DNA of 64,000 nucleotides. It comes from Acidobacteriota bacterium. Lineage in GTDB: Bacteria > Acidobacteriota > Terriglobia > Versatilivoradales > Versatilivoraceae. The stretch covers positions 182,236 to 246,235 of the forward strand of contig JAJDUG010000072.1 in NCBI GenBank assembly GCA_022826755.1, written 5' to 3'. The stretch's first letter is position 1. Every line of letters starts with the position of its first letter. Made by a program: the position numbers and the translations under genes. Shown one piece after another: positions 1 to 8,958 of the stretch. A model generated the notes under the pieces. The model saw only the letters and a program-made list of their open reading frames with translations. It had not been told where the DNA came from and made no database searches.

Positions 1-1184
1 TCTCGCCCGACCTGTGACTCCCGGAAGCGGCGGTTCTTGACTTCGCCCAGCGACCTCAACTCCAGGCTTCTGAGCGCCGCCACGGTCTTGGGCACTTCCG
101 GCTCGAGCTGGGCGGCGGCGGTGCCCGGTCTCCGGGAGAAGGGGAAGACGTGCAGGTAGGTCAGGGGTGAGTTCCGGATCAGGTCCCGTGTCAGGGCATG
201 ATCCTCCTTTGTCTCTCCGGGGAATCCCACCATCACATCGGCTCCTATGGCCGCTTCAGGAACCCGCCGCCGGATCTTTTCCAACAGTTCCAGATAGCGA
301 GCGGCTCGATAGGGCCGGCGCATGAGGCCCAGGATGCGGCTGGAGCCGCTCTGCAGCGGCACGTGGAAGTGCTTGGCCATCCTGGGGGAGGTCGCCACCA
401 GATCGATGAGCTCGTCGGTGACTTCCAGCGGTTCGATGGAACTCAGCCGCAACCGCCGCAGGGATTCTTCCTGAAGCAGCCGGCGGACCAGGCTCCCCAG
501 ACGGGCGCCGGGGTGCAACTCCCTCCCATAGCCTCCCAGATGGATGCCGGTCAGGACGATTTCCTTGTAGCCCTGGTTCAACAGGTGCCTGGTCTGCCGC
601 AACACCTCCTTCATGGGAAGACTGCGCGAGTCCCCTCTTACAAACGGAATCACGCAGTAGGAACATCGATAGCTGCAGCCGTCCTGCACCTTGAGAAAGG
701 CCCGGGTTCTGCCTCCCCCTGACATGTCTGCAATGGATCGCAGCTCCCGGGACTCGAAGATGCTGCTGCAGTAAACCTCGGCCCCGCCGGGCAGACGCGC
801 CTCCGACTCCGCGCAATCGGCCGTAGCGCGGCGGGGCAGGTGCTTCTCTGCGACCAGGGACGCCAATTGCCGTTTGTGGGAGTTGCCGACGACGCAGGTC
901 ACGCCCTCCATTCGGGCGATTTCCTGGGGCGCGCGCTGAGCGTAGCAACCGGTCACCACGATGCCGGCCTCGGGGTTGTGGCGGTGAATGCGCCGGATCG
1001 CCTGACGGGCCTGGGCGTCAGCGTTGCGGGTGACGGTGCAGGTGTTGATGACCACGACGTCGGCGGCTGCGCCCTCCCGTCCCTTTTCCAGGTTCTTGCC
1101 AAGGAGCGCCTGCTCGAGCGCAGCTCCGTCCGACTGGCTGGCTCGACAACCGAAGTTGATTATGGAAAACGTGGAATTGCCCAT
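1..1184 (-). CDS. mtaB: tRNA methylthiotransferase MtaB-like (3' end beyond window)
   Basis: Radical SAM methylthiotransferase, expected to add the 2-methylthio group to N6-threonylcarbamoyladenosine-37 of ANN-decoding tRNAs. The visible 394 residues start MGNSTFSIINFGCRASQSDG. They contain the N-terminal UPF0004 domain with its three cysteines (FGCR, NTCTV, TGCYAQ) and then the radical SAM cluster CSYRCSYC near residue 172, followed by LTGIHLGGYG and PLQSGSSRIL. NFGCR near the start and TGIHLGGYG favour MtaB over MiaB or RimO; this is a family-level judgement. The C-terminal TRAM-like region is cut off by the window edge. The start at 1184 was chosen from family alignment; the ribosome site before it is weak. 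It diverges from lepB across 225 bp. Confidence 0.88.
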   Translation of the reverse strand, partial: MGNSTFSIINFGCRASQSDGAALEQALLGKNLEKGREGAAADVVVINTCTVTRNADAQARQAIRRIHRHNPEAGIVVTGCYAQRAPQEIARMEGVTCVVGNSHKRQLASLVAEKHLPRRATADCAESEARLPGGAEVYCSSIFESRELRSIADMSGGGRTRAFLKVQDGCSYRCSYCVIPFVRGDSRSLPMKEVLRQTRHLLNQGYKEIVLTGIHLGGYGRELHPGARLGSLVRRLLQEESLRRLRLSSIEPLEVTDELIDLVATSPRMAKHFHVPLQSGSSRILGLMRRPYRAARYLELLEKIRRRVPEAAIGADVMVGFPGETKEDHALTRDLIRNSPLTYLHVFPFSRRPGTAAAQLEPEVPKTVAALRSLELRSLGEVKNRRFRESQVGR

Positions 1185-1328
1185 GGAAAATTCCGAAAGT
1201 CCGAGAACCGGTTGACCGGCCGCCCAAGTTCGAGCATCGTAGGGCGGCAGTCCTCAGGGTTGTCCCGCCGGGATCGCGGCCGCAGCAAACCGCCCCTGCC
1301 CTCAACCGTGCCACACCCTGCAGGCGGC

Positions 1329-1358
1329 TTGAAGCAGCCGCTCGAAATTCCCTATAAT
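1329..1358 (+). promoter_or_regulatory. sigma70-type promoter of lepB
   Basis: A TTGAAG element (1329-1334) and a perfect TATAAT (1353-1358) are separated by 18 bases. They lie about 50 bases before the lepB start in the mtaB-lepB divergent gap. Confidence 0.6.
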
Positions 1359-1409
1359 AGCAGAACCGGTTCAGAGGAGTTCCCGCCGACGCGGGGCTTT
1401 GGGGGAAGA

Positions 1410-2150
1410 ATGCCAGAGGAAAAAGAGGATCTCGTTCAAGACCACCCCGCCGAGGACCGAGCCAACCCGAATCCGGGGAGGGCACGGCGCAAGAGCGCGG
1501 CCCGCGAATGGCTGGAAAGCTTGGCGTTCAGCCTGGTTTTCGTGTTCTTCTTCACCAAGTTCATCGCTCAGGCCACTCAGGTGCCGACCGAGTCGATGAA
1601 GCCCACCATTCTGGTCGGGGATCATTTCTTCCTGGACAAGTTCGCCTTCCCGGCCAATTACCCGGATTTCCTCCTGAAAGTTCTGCCCAATCGCGAGATC
1701 GAGCGGGGAGACATCGTGGCCTTCAAGCCTCCCCATGATCCCGCCGTGCCCTTCATAAAGCGTGTGATCGGCCTTCCCGGCGAGACCCTGGAGGTCAGGG
1801 ACAAGGCAGTCTACATCGACGGCAGGAGACTCGAGGAACCCTATCAAACCTTCGACCTGGGGGAGGACCACTACGCGCCCAAGGATTCCCACGGGCCTGT
1901 CCTGATTCCCCCGGACCACTACTTCATGATGGGCGACAACCGGGACAATAGCCACGACAGTCGGTATTGGGGCCCGGTGCCGAGCAGGAACATCATCGGA
2001 AAACCTCTGTTCATCTACTGGTCCTACGACGACGACCCTTACGATCCGAGTCCCAAATCCGTTCTGCAGCACGCCAGGGAATACGGAAGCAAGGCCCTCA
2101 ACTTCTTCAGCCGAACCCGCTGGTCCCGGACCGGTATGGTCTTGAAGTAG
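1410..2150 (+). CDS. lepB: Signal peptidase I
   Basis: Membrane-bound serine protease that removes signal peptides from Sec- and Tat-exported proteins. It has 246 residues: a basic, proline-rich cytoplasmic N-terminus, one transmembrane segment at about residues 37-53, then the S26 peptidase domain. The catalytic serine is in the ESMKPT motif (S62) and the general-base lysine in KRVIGLPGE (K117). The signature GDNRDNSHDSRYWG follows. The ATG at 1410 is preceded by GGGGGAAGA and gives the expected length. The same frame stays open far upstream, but that stretch overlaps mtaB on the other strand and resembles nothing in the family. It converges on hemY with 19 bp between the stops. The family and active site are clear. 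Confidence 0.95.
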   Translation: MPEEKEDLVQDHPAEDRANPNPGRARRKSAAREWLESLAFSLVFVFFFTKFIAQATQVPTESMKPTILVGDHFFLDKFAFPANYPDFLLKVLPNREIERGDIVAFKPPHDPAVPFIKRVIGLPGETLEVRDKAVYIDGRRLEEPYQTFDLGEDHYAPKDSHGPVLIPPDHYFMMGDNRDNSHDSRYWGPVPSRNIIGKPLFIYWSYDDDPYDPSPKSVLQHAREYGSKALNFFSRTRWSRTGMVLK

Positions 2151-2169
2151 TCCGCGGTCGGCACAGGCC

Positions 2170-3624
2170 TCACGGCGCCAGCCCCTCCAGCAACCGGTCA
2201 GCGCACTGCTCGGCCCGTCGAACGCAGTCCGGGATGCCGATGCCGGTCAGCCCGTTTCCCGCCAGCTGCAGGGACGGCCATTGGAGCAGCCGGCTTTCAA
2301 TGCCGGCCACCAGGTCCAGGTGCCCGACGCCATACTGGGGTATGCCCTCGGGGTGGCGTTCCACCCGGCTCAGCAGAGGCGGTCGGGTGATGCCCAGCAA
2401 TTCTCCAAGGGTCCGGCGGACCCCTGCAATCAACTCCTGATCGTCACCCTCCAGCGTTTCCGGGTGCAGCGCTCCGCCCACGAAAGCACGCAGGAGCGCC
2501 GCGTTTCCGGGGGCGCGTCCGGTGAACTTGCGGTGGCTGTAGCTGCAGGCCAGCACCGCCTCCTTTTCCACGGCCGGCACCAGGAAGCCGAAACCATCCA
2601 TGGCGGCGGGAATATCCGCCGCCGGGTAAGCCAGGTTAACGGTTGCCGTGGAGGCATGCACCACCCTTCTCAAGCGTGCCGCCAGGCCGGGGTCGAGGTC
2701 CTCCAACAGGTCGGCCGACCGGTGGGCGGGAAGCGCAAGACAGATTCCGTCCGCCCGGATGGGGGGGGCCTTCTCCAGTTCGATCTCCCACCGGCGGGCC
2801 CGGGCCGGCCGCCGCAGCGACACGACCTTGCAACCCAAGTGGATCGACGGGGCGGGGATGGATTCCCGCAGTCGATCCACCAGGAGCTGCAATCCCCGAT
2901 CCAGGGAGACGAAAAGACCATAGCGAGGACCGGCAGGGGGGGCATCCGCCGGAGACCGCTGTCGTTTGCGGTCCCGCCACATGGCCAGCAGCAGGCTGCG
3001 GTGGCGTTCTTCCATTTCGAGGAACTGCGGGAAGGTTGCCCTCAGACCCAGCTTCTCCGGATCGGCGGTATAGATGCCGCCCACCAGGGGCTGGGCCAAC
3101 CGTTCCAGGGCCTCCTCTCCCAGGCGCCGGCGAACGAATGCGGCCAGGCTCTCATCGTCGTTGCTTGAATGCGGCCGCCGGCGCGGCAGAACCAGGTCGG
3201 CCGCCATGCGGAGCTTGCCCGCCCAACTCAGAAGGGGAGAGGCGGCAAAGGAACCGAATCGGGAGGGAGCGATCAGGTGGAACCCCTCCGGAACAGGCAG
3301 CAGCTTCCCGCCCCTGACGATGAAGGTCCTGCGATGGCGGGGAGAGGTGCCGATGAGGCTCGTCTCCAGACCCAGGCGCCGGCAGAGATCCACCGCCCAG
3401 GGCTTCTCGGAAATGAAGGAATCGGGTCCTCCTTCCAGGAGAAATCCCTGCTCCTTTACGGTGTGGATGACACCCCCCAGGCGATGGCCGGCTTCGAGCA
3501 GGTCCAGGCGGACGGCATGGTTCAGCCCGGAAGCTCTTTCCAGCAATCGATGAGCCGCCGCCAGCCCGGAAATTCCTCCTCCAACCACAACCAAACGAGT
3601 AGCGGGCTTCGATGCGGGGTTCAT
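2170..3624 (-). CDS. hemY: Protoporphyrinogen oxidase (HemY/HemG type)
   Basis: FAD-dependent oxidase of 484 residues that converts protoporphyrinogen IX to protoporphyrin IX, or coproporphyrinogen to coproporphyrin in coproporphyrin-pathway organisms, late in haem synthesis. The N-terminal Rossmann motif VVVGGGISGLAAA lies at residues 12-24, followed by the adenine-binding acidic residue in LDLLEAGHRLGG. The C-terminal FAD motif GNGLTGIGIPDCVRRAE is present. The length matches oxygen-dependent HemY proteins. Which porphyrinogen it uses cannot be decided, because no other haem gene is in the window. It is transcribed away from secA across a 265-bp gap. Confidence 0.92.
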   Translation of the reverse strand: MNPASKPATRLVVVGGGISGLAAAHRLLERASGLNHAVRLDLLEAGHRLGGVIHTVKEQGFLLEGGPDSFISEKPWAVDLCRRLGLETSLIGTSPRHRRTFIVRGGKLLPVPEGFHLIAPSRFGSFAASPLLSWAGKLRMAADLVLPRRRPHSSNDDESLAAFVRRRLGEEALERLAQPLVGGIYTADPEKLGLRATFPQFLEMEERHRSLLLAMWRDRKRQRSPADAPPAGPRYGLFVSLDRGLQLLVDRLRESIPAPSIHLGCKVVSLRRPARARRWEIELEKAPPIRADGICLALPAHRSADLLEDLDPGLAARLRRVVHASTATVNLAYPAADIPAAMDGFGFLVPAVEKEAVLACSYSHRKFTGRAPGNAALLRAFVGGALHPETLEGDDQELIAGVRRTLGELLGITRPPLLSRVERHPEGIPQYGVGHLDLVAGIESRLLQWPSLQLAGNGLTGIGIPDCVRRAEQCADRLLEGLAP

Positions 3625-3827
3625 GGGAGATTGGCCAACTTCGGCGGGGTGTGGAACGTGCTGCAGTTGTCAATTCAACACTATAGGAGTCGGTCGAGGG
3701 CGATGTCAAACCCGTTGGCCGGACCCGAATGGTCTGTCCGCGAAGGCAGCCGGAACGGCGCCGGCCCCTTCGGGAAGGGGGTTTGCAACCCTCCAATCCC
3801 CTCCCTTGCGGCCTTCCGGCTGACGCC

Positions 3828-3855
3828 TTGACTTTGTCTTGAATCCCCTCATAAT
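3828..3855 (+). promoter_or_regulatory. sigma70-type promoter of secA
   Basis: TTGACT (3828-3833) and CATAAT (3850-3855) are separated by 16 bases. Transcription would begin near 3862. The upstream TTG at 3839 would then lie inside the promoter, which supports the downstream secA start at 3890. Confidence 0.5.
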
Positions 3856-3889
3856 TAAGATTCCTGACGGCAGATCAAGGGGCCCTTCT

Positions 3890-6820
3890 TTGGTTATCGA
3901 TTCCCTTCTCAAGACAGTTTTCGGAAGCAAGCACGAGCGGGACATCAAGGCCATCCAACCCACGGTCGATCGGATCAACGCCCTGGAGCCCGCCCTCTCC
4001 AACCAGACGGACCAGGAACTGCGTGCGCACACCGACCGGTTCAAGGCACGGTTGGCCGCCGGCGAGAGCCTGGAGGACCTGCTCCCGGAAGCCTTCGCCG
4101 TGGTTCGGGAGGCGGCCAGGCGCGTACTCAAGATGAGGCACTTTGACGTGCAGCTCATGGGCGGCGTGGTGCTTCATCAGGGGAAGATCGCCGAGATGAA
4201 GACGGGAGAGGGCAAGACCCTGGTTGCGACGCTGCCGGTCTACCTCAACAGCCTGGAGGGGAAGGGCGTCCATGTCGTCACGGTCAACGACTATCTGGCT
4301 CGCCGCGACGCCGAGTGGATGGGCAGGGTCTACCGATTCATGGGGTTGTCGGTGGGGGTGATTCAGCATGACATGGACGACGACCAGCGTCGCAATGCCT
4401 ACCGCTGCGACGTGACCTACGGCACCAACAACGAGTTCGGATTCGATTACCTCCGCGACAACATGAAGTTCGAAATCGGCGACCGGGTCCAGAGAGGACA
4501 TCACTACTCCATCGTGGACGAGGTCGACTCCATCCTGATCGACGAGGCCCGAACGCCTCTGATCATCTCGGGGCCGGTCGAGAGCTCCCAGCAGAAGACC
4601 TACATGGCCATGAGATCGCTGGCTGAACGCATCCGTGCCCAGCAGACGAAATATCTGGGCCGCGCCTTGCGGGAGGCAATCCAGCAGATCGACTCTGACG
4701 GCCAGGCCAGCGAGGAGACACTGGAGAAACTGCTGCTGGTCAAGCGCGGCGATCCCAAGAACAGGCAGTATCTGGACCTGCTGGTCAAGCACCGTGGTCT
4801 GAAAAAGAAGATCGATCAGGTCGAAGGCCAGCTCATGAGCAACAAGCAGTTGTCGGAGTTCGACAACCAGCTCTACTGCTTTATCGACGAGAAATCGCAC
4901 AACGTCGAGATCACCGAGAAGGGCCAGGAGTTTCTGGCGGGCGGGCGCATGGAGGATTACGTCATTCCCGACCCGGACGACCCGGACTACAGCGAGAAGC
5001 GCTACGTCGAAGTCACCGAGCGCCTGCACACCATTCAGCAACTGGTCAAGGCCTACTGGCTCTACGAGAAGGACGTGCACTACGTCGTCAACGACAACAA
5101 GGTCACCATCGTGGACGAGTTTACGGGGCGTCTCATGCCGGGCCGCCGCTGGAGCGACGGCCTGCACGAAGCCGTAGAGGCCAAGGAGCGGGTCAAGATC
5201 GAAAGGGAGAACCAGACCCTGGCGACGGTCACCTTCCAGAACTATTTCCGCATGTACGGGAAACTGGCGGGGATGACCGGAACGGCCGACACCGAGGCCA
5301 TGGAGTTCAACAAGATCTACAAGCTGGAAGTGGTGGTGGCTCCCCCCAACAGGCCCATGATCCGGATGGATTACCCGGACGTGGTCTATCGCACCGAACC
5401 GGAGAAGTTCAGAGCGGTGGTGGAGGAGATCCGGGAACTGCACGGGAAGGGCCAACCGGTGCTGGTGGGCACCATCTCCATCGAAAAGTCGGAACGATTG
5501 AGCGGCTTGCTCAAGAAGGCCGGGGTCAAGCACGTGGTGCTGAATGCCAAGTACCATGAGAAGGAAGCCGAGATCGTGGCTCAGGCCGGACGCAAGGGTG
5601 CGGTGACCATCGCCACCAACATGGCGGGCCGCGGGACCGATATCGTGCTGGGCGGCAACGCCGAGTTCCTGGCCAGGGAACGGTTGCACAAGCAGAACGT
5701 GGACCTGGCGGCGCTCACCCAGGAGGAGTGGGAGAGGGCCCTCAACGAGGTCGACCAGGCGTTTCAGCAGGGTCGCGAGCAGGTGATCGCTGCCGGGGGG
5801 CTGCATATTCTGGGAACGGAGCGCCACGAGTCCCGGCGCATCGACAACCAGTTGCGCGGCCGCTCGGGGCGCCAGGGGGATGTCGGAAGCTCCCGGTTCT
5901 ACCTCTCGCTGGAGGACGATCTCATGAGGATCTTCGCCAGCGAAAAGGTGTCCAGCATCATGCAGCGCCTGGGGATGGAAGAGGACGTTCCGATCGAATC
6001 CCGCCTGATCAGCAAGAGAATCGAATCGGCTCAAAAACAGGTCGAGGCCCACAACTTCAGCATTCGAAAGCACCTGCTGGAATATGACGACGTCATGAAC
6101 CAGCAGCGCAAGACCATCTACGGATTGAGGGAACAGTTCCTGAGCAAGAGCGATCAGAAGGAGTACCTGCTCGAGTTGAGCGAGGACATCATCGGCGGGT
6201 TCATCGACAGCTACTGCGACGCCGACAGCGATCCCGAGGAGTGGGACGGCGAAGGGCTTCGCAAGGCCGTCGCCCAGCAGTTCGGCCTGGATCTGCGTCA
6301 CGAGAGCATCCAGGTTGAGCACCTCAATCGGGAGGAGCTGCTGCAGGCCATTGGCGCCAGGGCCAGGGAGAAGTACCAACGCAAGGACGAGGAAATCGGC
6401 TCGCCGGAGATGCGCCAGTACGAACGGCTGATTCTGCTCAACGTCTTGGACGCCCATTGGAAAGACCATCTGCTGGCGATGGACCAGTTGAAGGAAGGGA
6501 TCGGATTGCGGGGCTACGGCCAGAGAGATCCACTGGTGGAGTACAAGAAGGAGTCCTTCGCTACCTTTGAACAGATGATGGACGGTATCGAGGAGCAGAG
6601 CCTGCGGTATCTCTATCTGCTCCAACCGGTTGAAGACAAGGACAAGGTTCGCGAGATGGAGCGCCGCCAGCGCAAGCAGGAAATGGTGATGGGGCATGCC
6701 GAGGAAGCGCCCGAGCCGCGCCGGCCCGTCGTTCGGGGGCCGAAAATCGGCCGCAACGAGCCTTGCCCCTGCGGTAGCGGCAAGAAGTACAAGAAGTGCT
6801 GTGCCCTGACTCCGGCCTGA
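3890..6820 (+). CDS. secA: Preprotein translocase ATPase SecA
   Basis: Motor ATPase that drives preproteins through SecYEG; about 976 residues. Walker A is MKTGEGKTL, the DEAD-like box is in [15 protein letters not shown], and the second nucleotide-binding fold contains [11 protein letters not shown]. The C-terminus ends with the zinc-binding SEC-C motif [13 protein letters not shown], which recruits SecB or ribosomes in other bacteria. The start is unusual: no ATG fits. The TTG at 3890 follows AAGGGG by seven bases and yields the family-typical N-terminus [13 protein letters not shown] with the initiator read as Met. A TTG at 3839 is in frame but sits within the likely promoter. guaB follows 25 bp later, probably on the same transcript. 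Confidence 0.96.
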   Translation: MVIDSLLKTVFGSKHERDIKAIQPTVDRINALEPALSNQTDQELRAHTDRFKARLAAGESLEDLLPEAFAVVREAARRVLKMRHFDVQLMGGVVLHQGKIAEMKTGEGKTLVATLPVYLNSLEGKGVHVVTVNDYLARRDAEWMGRVYRFMGLSVGVIQHDMDDDQRRNAYRCDVTYGTNNEFGFDYLRDNMKFEIGDRVQRGHHYSIVDEVDSILIDEARTPLIISGPVESSQQKTYMAMRSLAERIRAQQTKYLGRALREAIQQIDSDGQASEETLEKLLLVKRGDPKNRQYLDLLVKHRGLKKKIDQVEGQLMSNKQLSEFDNQLYCFIDEKSHNVEITEKGQEFLAGGRMEDYVIPDPDDPDYSEKRYVEVTERLHTIQQLVKAYWLYEKDVHYVVNDNKVTIVDEFTGRLMPGRRWSDGLHEAVEAKERVKIERENQTLATVTFQNYFRMYGKLAGMTGTADTEAMEFNKIYKLEVVVAPPNRPMIRMDYPDVVYRTEPEKFRAVVEEIRELHGKGQPVLVGTISIEKSERLSGLLKKAGVKHVVLNAKYHEKEAEIVAQAGRKGAVTIATNMAGRGTDIVLGGNAEFLARERLHKQNVDLAALTQEEWERALNEVDQAFQQGREQVIAAGGLHILGTERHESRRIDNQLRGRSGRQGDVGSSRFYLSLEDDLMRIFASEKVSSIMQRLGMEEDVPIESRLISKRIESAQKQVEAHNFSIRKHLLEYDDVMNQQRKTIYGLREQFLSKSDQKEYLLELSEDIIGGFIDSYCDADSDPEEWDGEGLRKAVAQQFGLDLRHESIQVEHLNREELLQAIGARAREKYQRKDEEIGSPEMRQYERLILLNVLDAHWKDHLLAMDQLKEGIGLRGYGQRDPLVEYKKESFATFEQMMDGIEEQSLRYLYLLQPVEDKDKVREMERRQRKQEMVMGHAEEAPEPRRPVVRGPKIGRNEPCPCGSGKKYKKCCALTPA

Positions 6821-6845
6821 CCAGACAAACGCTCAGGGAGTGTCC

Positions 6846-8309
6846 ATGTTGACGAGGGAAGTGCCTGAAGGCTTGACCTTTGACGATGTCCTGCTGGTCC
6901 CGCGGAAGTCGGACATCGAGCCCGCGGAAGTGTCTACCCGAGCCAGGCTGACGCGGCGCATCCACCTCAACGTGCCCATCGTCAGCGCGGCCATGGATAC
7001 CGTCACCGAAGCCCGCCTGGCGATTGCCATGGCCCAGCAGGGAGGGATGGGCATCATTCATCGCAACATGTCTGTCGAGCGTCAGGCCTCGGAAGTGGAC
7101 AAGGTCAAGCGTTCCGAGAGCGGAATGATCGTGGACCCCATCACCATGTCTCCGCAGAACCGGATCTACGAAGCCCTGGAAATGATGAGGCACTACAAGA
7201 TCTCCGGGGTGCCGATCACCGAAAACGGCAAGCTGGTGGGGATCCTGACCAACCGCGACCTGCGCTTTGAAGACCGCATGAACCTGCCCATCTCGGAGGT
7301 GATGACCAAGGAAAACCTCATCACCGTGCCCGTGGGGACCACGCTGGCCGAGGCCGAGGAAATGCTCCATCGCCACAGGGTGGAGAAGCTGCTGGTGGTC
7401 GACAGCAAGTACATGTTGAAGGGCCTGATCACGGTCAAGGATATCCAGAAGAAGCTCCAGTACCCCATTTCGGCCAAGGATGGCCAAGGGCGCTTGCTGG
7501 CGGGTGCGGCCCTGGGGGTCACGGGAGACTACCTGGAGCGGGCCGAGGCCCTGGTGGACGCCAACGTGGACGTTCTGGCCGTGGATACGGCCCACAGCCA
7601 CTCTCAGCGGGTGATGGATGTGCTCAAGGAGATCAAGCGGAAGTTCCCGGAGACGGATACCATCGCCGGCAACATCGCGACCGCCGAGGCCGCGGCCGAC
7701 ATGATCGGCTGCGGCGCCGACGGCATCAAGGTGGGGATCGGGCCCGGTTCCATCTGCACCACGCGGGTGGTTTCGGCCGCCGGGGTGCCGCAAATCACCG
7801 CGGTGGCCGAATGTGCGCAGACTGCCAAGGATGCGGGAATCCCCGTCATCGCCGACGGGGGGATCAAGTTCTCCGGAGATATCACCAAGGCCATCGCCGC
7901 CGGCGCCGACAGCGTCATGATTGGAAGCCTGTTCGCCGGGACGGACGAAAGCCCGGGGGAAACCGTGCTCTACCAGGGCCGAAGCTTCAAGGCCTATCGG
8001 GGCATGGGATCTTTCGGAGCGATGCAGGTGGGGAGTCGGGACCGTTATCGAATCGGTCGGGATACCAGCACGCAGAAGCTGGTCCCGGAGGGCATCGAGG
8101 GCCGCGTCCCCTATAAGGGGCCCTTGGCGGGAGTGGTGGCTCAGCTGGTGGGCGGGCTGAAAGCCGGGATGGGCTATGTCGGGTGCTCGGGAATCGAGGA
8201 ACTCCAGGAAAAGGCCCGGTTCATCAGGATCACCTCTGCCGGCCTCAAGGAAAGCCACGTCCACGATGTCATCATCACCCGGGAGGCCCCCAACTACCGC
8301 CTCGACTGA
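6846..8309 (+). CDS. guaB: Inosine-5'-monophosphate dehydrogenase
   Basis: NAD-dependent oxidation of IMP to XMP, the committed step to guanine nucleotides; 487 residues. The TIM barrel is split by a tandem CBS pair at about residues 95-205 ([20 protein letters not shown] and [19 protein letters not shown]). The catalytic cysteine is in GPGSICTTR (about residue 304). The mobile flap and IMP-phosphate loops ([25 protein letters not shown]) are intact. The ATG at 6846 lies five bases after AGGGAG; an in-frame GTG at 6840 overlaps that ribosome site and is less likely. It follows secA closely. Confidence 0.96.
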   Translation: MLTREVPEGLTFDDVLLVPRKSDIEPAEVSTRARLTRRIHLNVPIVSAAMDTVTEARLAIAMAQQGGMGIIHRNMSVERQASEVDKVKRSESGMIVDPITMSPQNRIYEALEMMRHYKISGVPITENGKLVGILTNRDLRFEDRMNLPISEVMTKENLITVPVGTTLAEAEEMLHRHRVEKLLVVDSKYMLKGLITVKDIQKKLQYPISAKDGQGRLLAGAALGVTGDYLERAEALVDANVDVLAVDTAHSHSQRVMDVLKEIKRKFPETDTIAGNIATAEAAADMIGCGADGIKVGIGPGSICTTRVVSAAGVPQITAVAECAQTAKDAGIPVIADGGIKFSGDITKAIAAGADSVMIGSLFAGTDESPGETVLYQGRSFKAYRGMGSFGAMQVGSRDRYRIGRDTSTQKLVPEGIEGRVPYKGPLAGVVAQLVGGLKAGMGYVGCSGIEELQEKARFIRITSAGLKESHVHDVIITREAPNYRLD

Positions 8310-8578
8310 CGCGCCCCGGGTGCGGGCCGGCCCTCCTCTTGCAACCGGTTCCCCACATCCTCTGTTGGTCCATCACCCCTCCTGCTCACACTCCTCTCCG
8401 AAATCTCACCGCCTTCCCGATGAGAACACCGCGATTTCCGGGTAACCCTTTTGCCGGTGTTGCGCATCAGAGGTATTTGGCAGTTGCTTTGGGCGTCGAA
8501 ACACGGCTTGGCTTCGACACCCGCGGGTTTGGGCGCGCGCCTCGTCTCTCACACGATTTCCTGAAAAGGGAGGGCGTT

Positions 8579-8914
8579 ATGGAGCTAAGGGATTGCAAGT
8601 TCTTCTACGGGGGGCAGGAGATGAGCTTCTCGGTTTTTTCAAACGATCCTTGCCGGGCTCGATATCTCGACAGCATCTCGGTGCCCTTGGTTCAGACACG
8701 AGTCGATGTCTATGGGATCGAGCCGGGCCCGAAGACCCGTTGGGTTCTGATCAGGGAAAAAGACGAGGAGAAGGACAGATTCAGGCTGTTTGTTCGTCAG
8801 GGCGACAGGTTTGTGGAGAGCGGGGAACAGGCACTGTCCAAGGAATTGCGGGACGAAATTCTCGGAAGATTCCCCAACCTGACGGGTGAATTTCACCCGC
8901 CGCTGGCGGCTTGA
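8579..8914 (+). CDS. Small hypothetical protein
   Basis: Unrecognised 111-residue protein, probably cytoplasmic (no signal or membrane segment). It is rich in charged residues, with a central EKDEEKDRFRLFV stretch and a C-terminal segment ELRDEILGRF. The start ATG is well supported by AAAGGGAGGG a few bases upstream. The 268 bp before it, after guaB, contain a six-base hairpin GTCGAA/TTCGAC (8495-8518) and a palindrome ACCCGCGGGT (8519-8528) but no gene. The protein converges on pnp. No function is proposed. Confidence 0.7.
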   Translation: MELRDCKFFYGGQEMSFSVFSNDPCRARYLDSISVPLVQTRVDVYGIEPGPKTRWVLIREKDEEKDRFRLFVRQGDRFVESGEQALSKELRDEILGRFPNLTGEFHPPLAA

Positions 8915-8947
8915 CCCGCACGAAGCTCACCCGGTGCTCGGTGCGGG
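8915..8947. terminator. Possible bidirectional terminator between convergent genes
   Basis: CCCGCAC (8915-8921) pairs with GTGCGGG (8941-8947), with a smaller CACC/GGTG pairing inside. It sits exactly between two convergent stop codons. There is no U-run on either strand, so this may simply be a transcript-end hairpin. Confidence 0.35.
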
Positions 8948-8958
8948 GGGCGCTTGCT

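Noticed and set aside
256..948. 230-codon minus-strand open frame near the left edge
   Set aside because: Same strand as mtaB but another frame; the mtaB frame carries the radical SAM motif CSYRCSYC and is clearly the real one.
840..1409. N-terminal extension of the lepB frame
   Set aside because: Overlaps mtaB on the other strand and the lepB promoter; not seen in signal peptidases.
3875..6697. 940-codon open frame on the minus strand opposite secA
   Set aside because: Antisense shadow of a GC-rich gene; composition is Leu/His/Val-biased with no family motif, and secA is certain.
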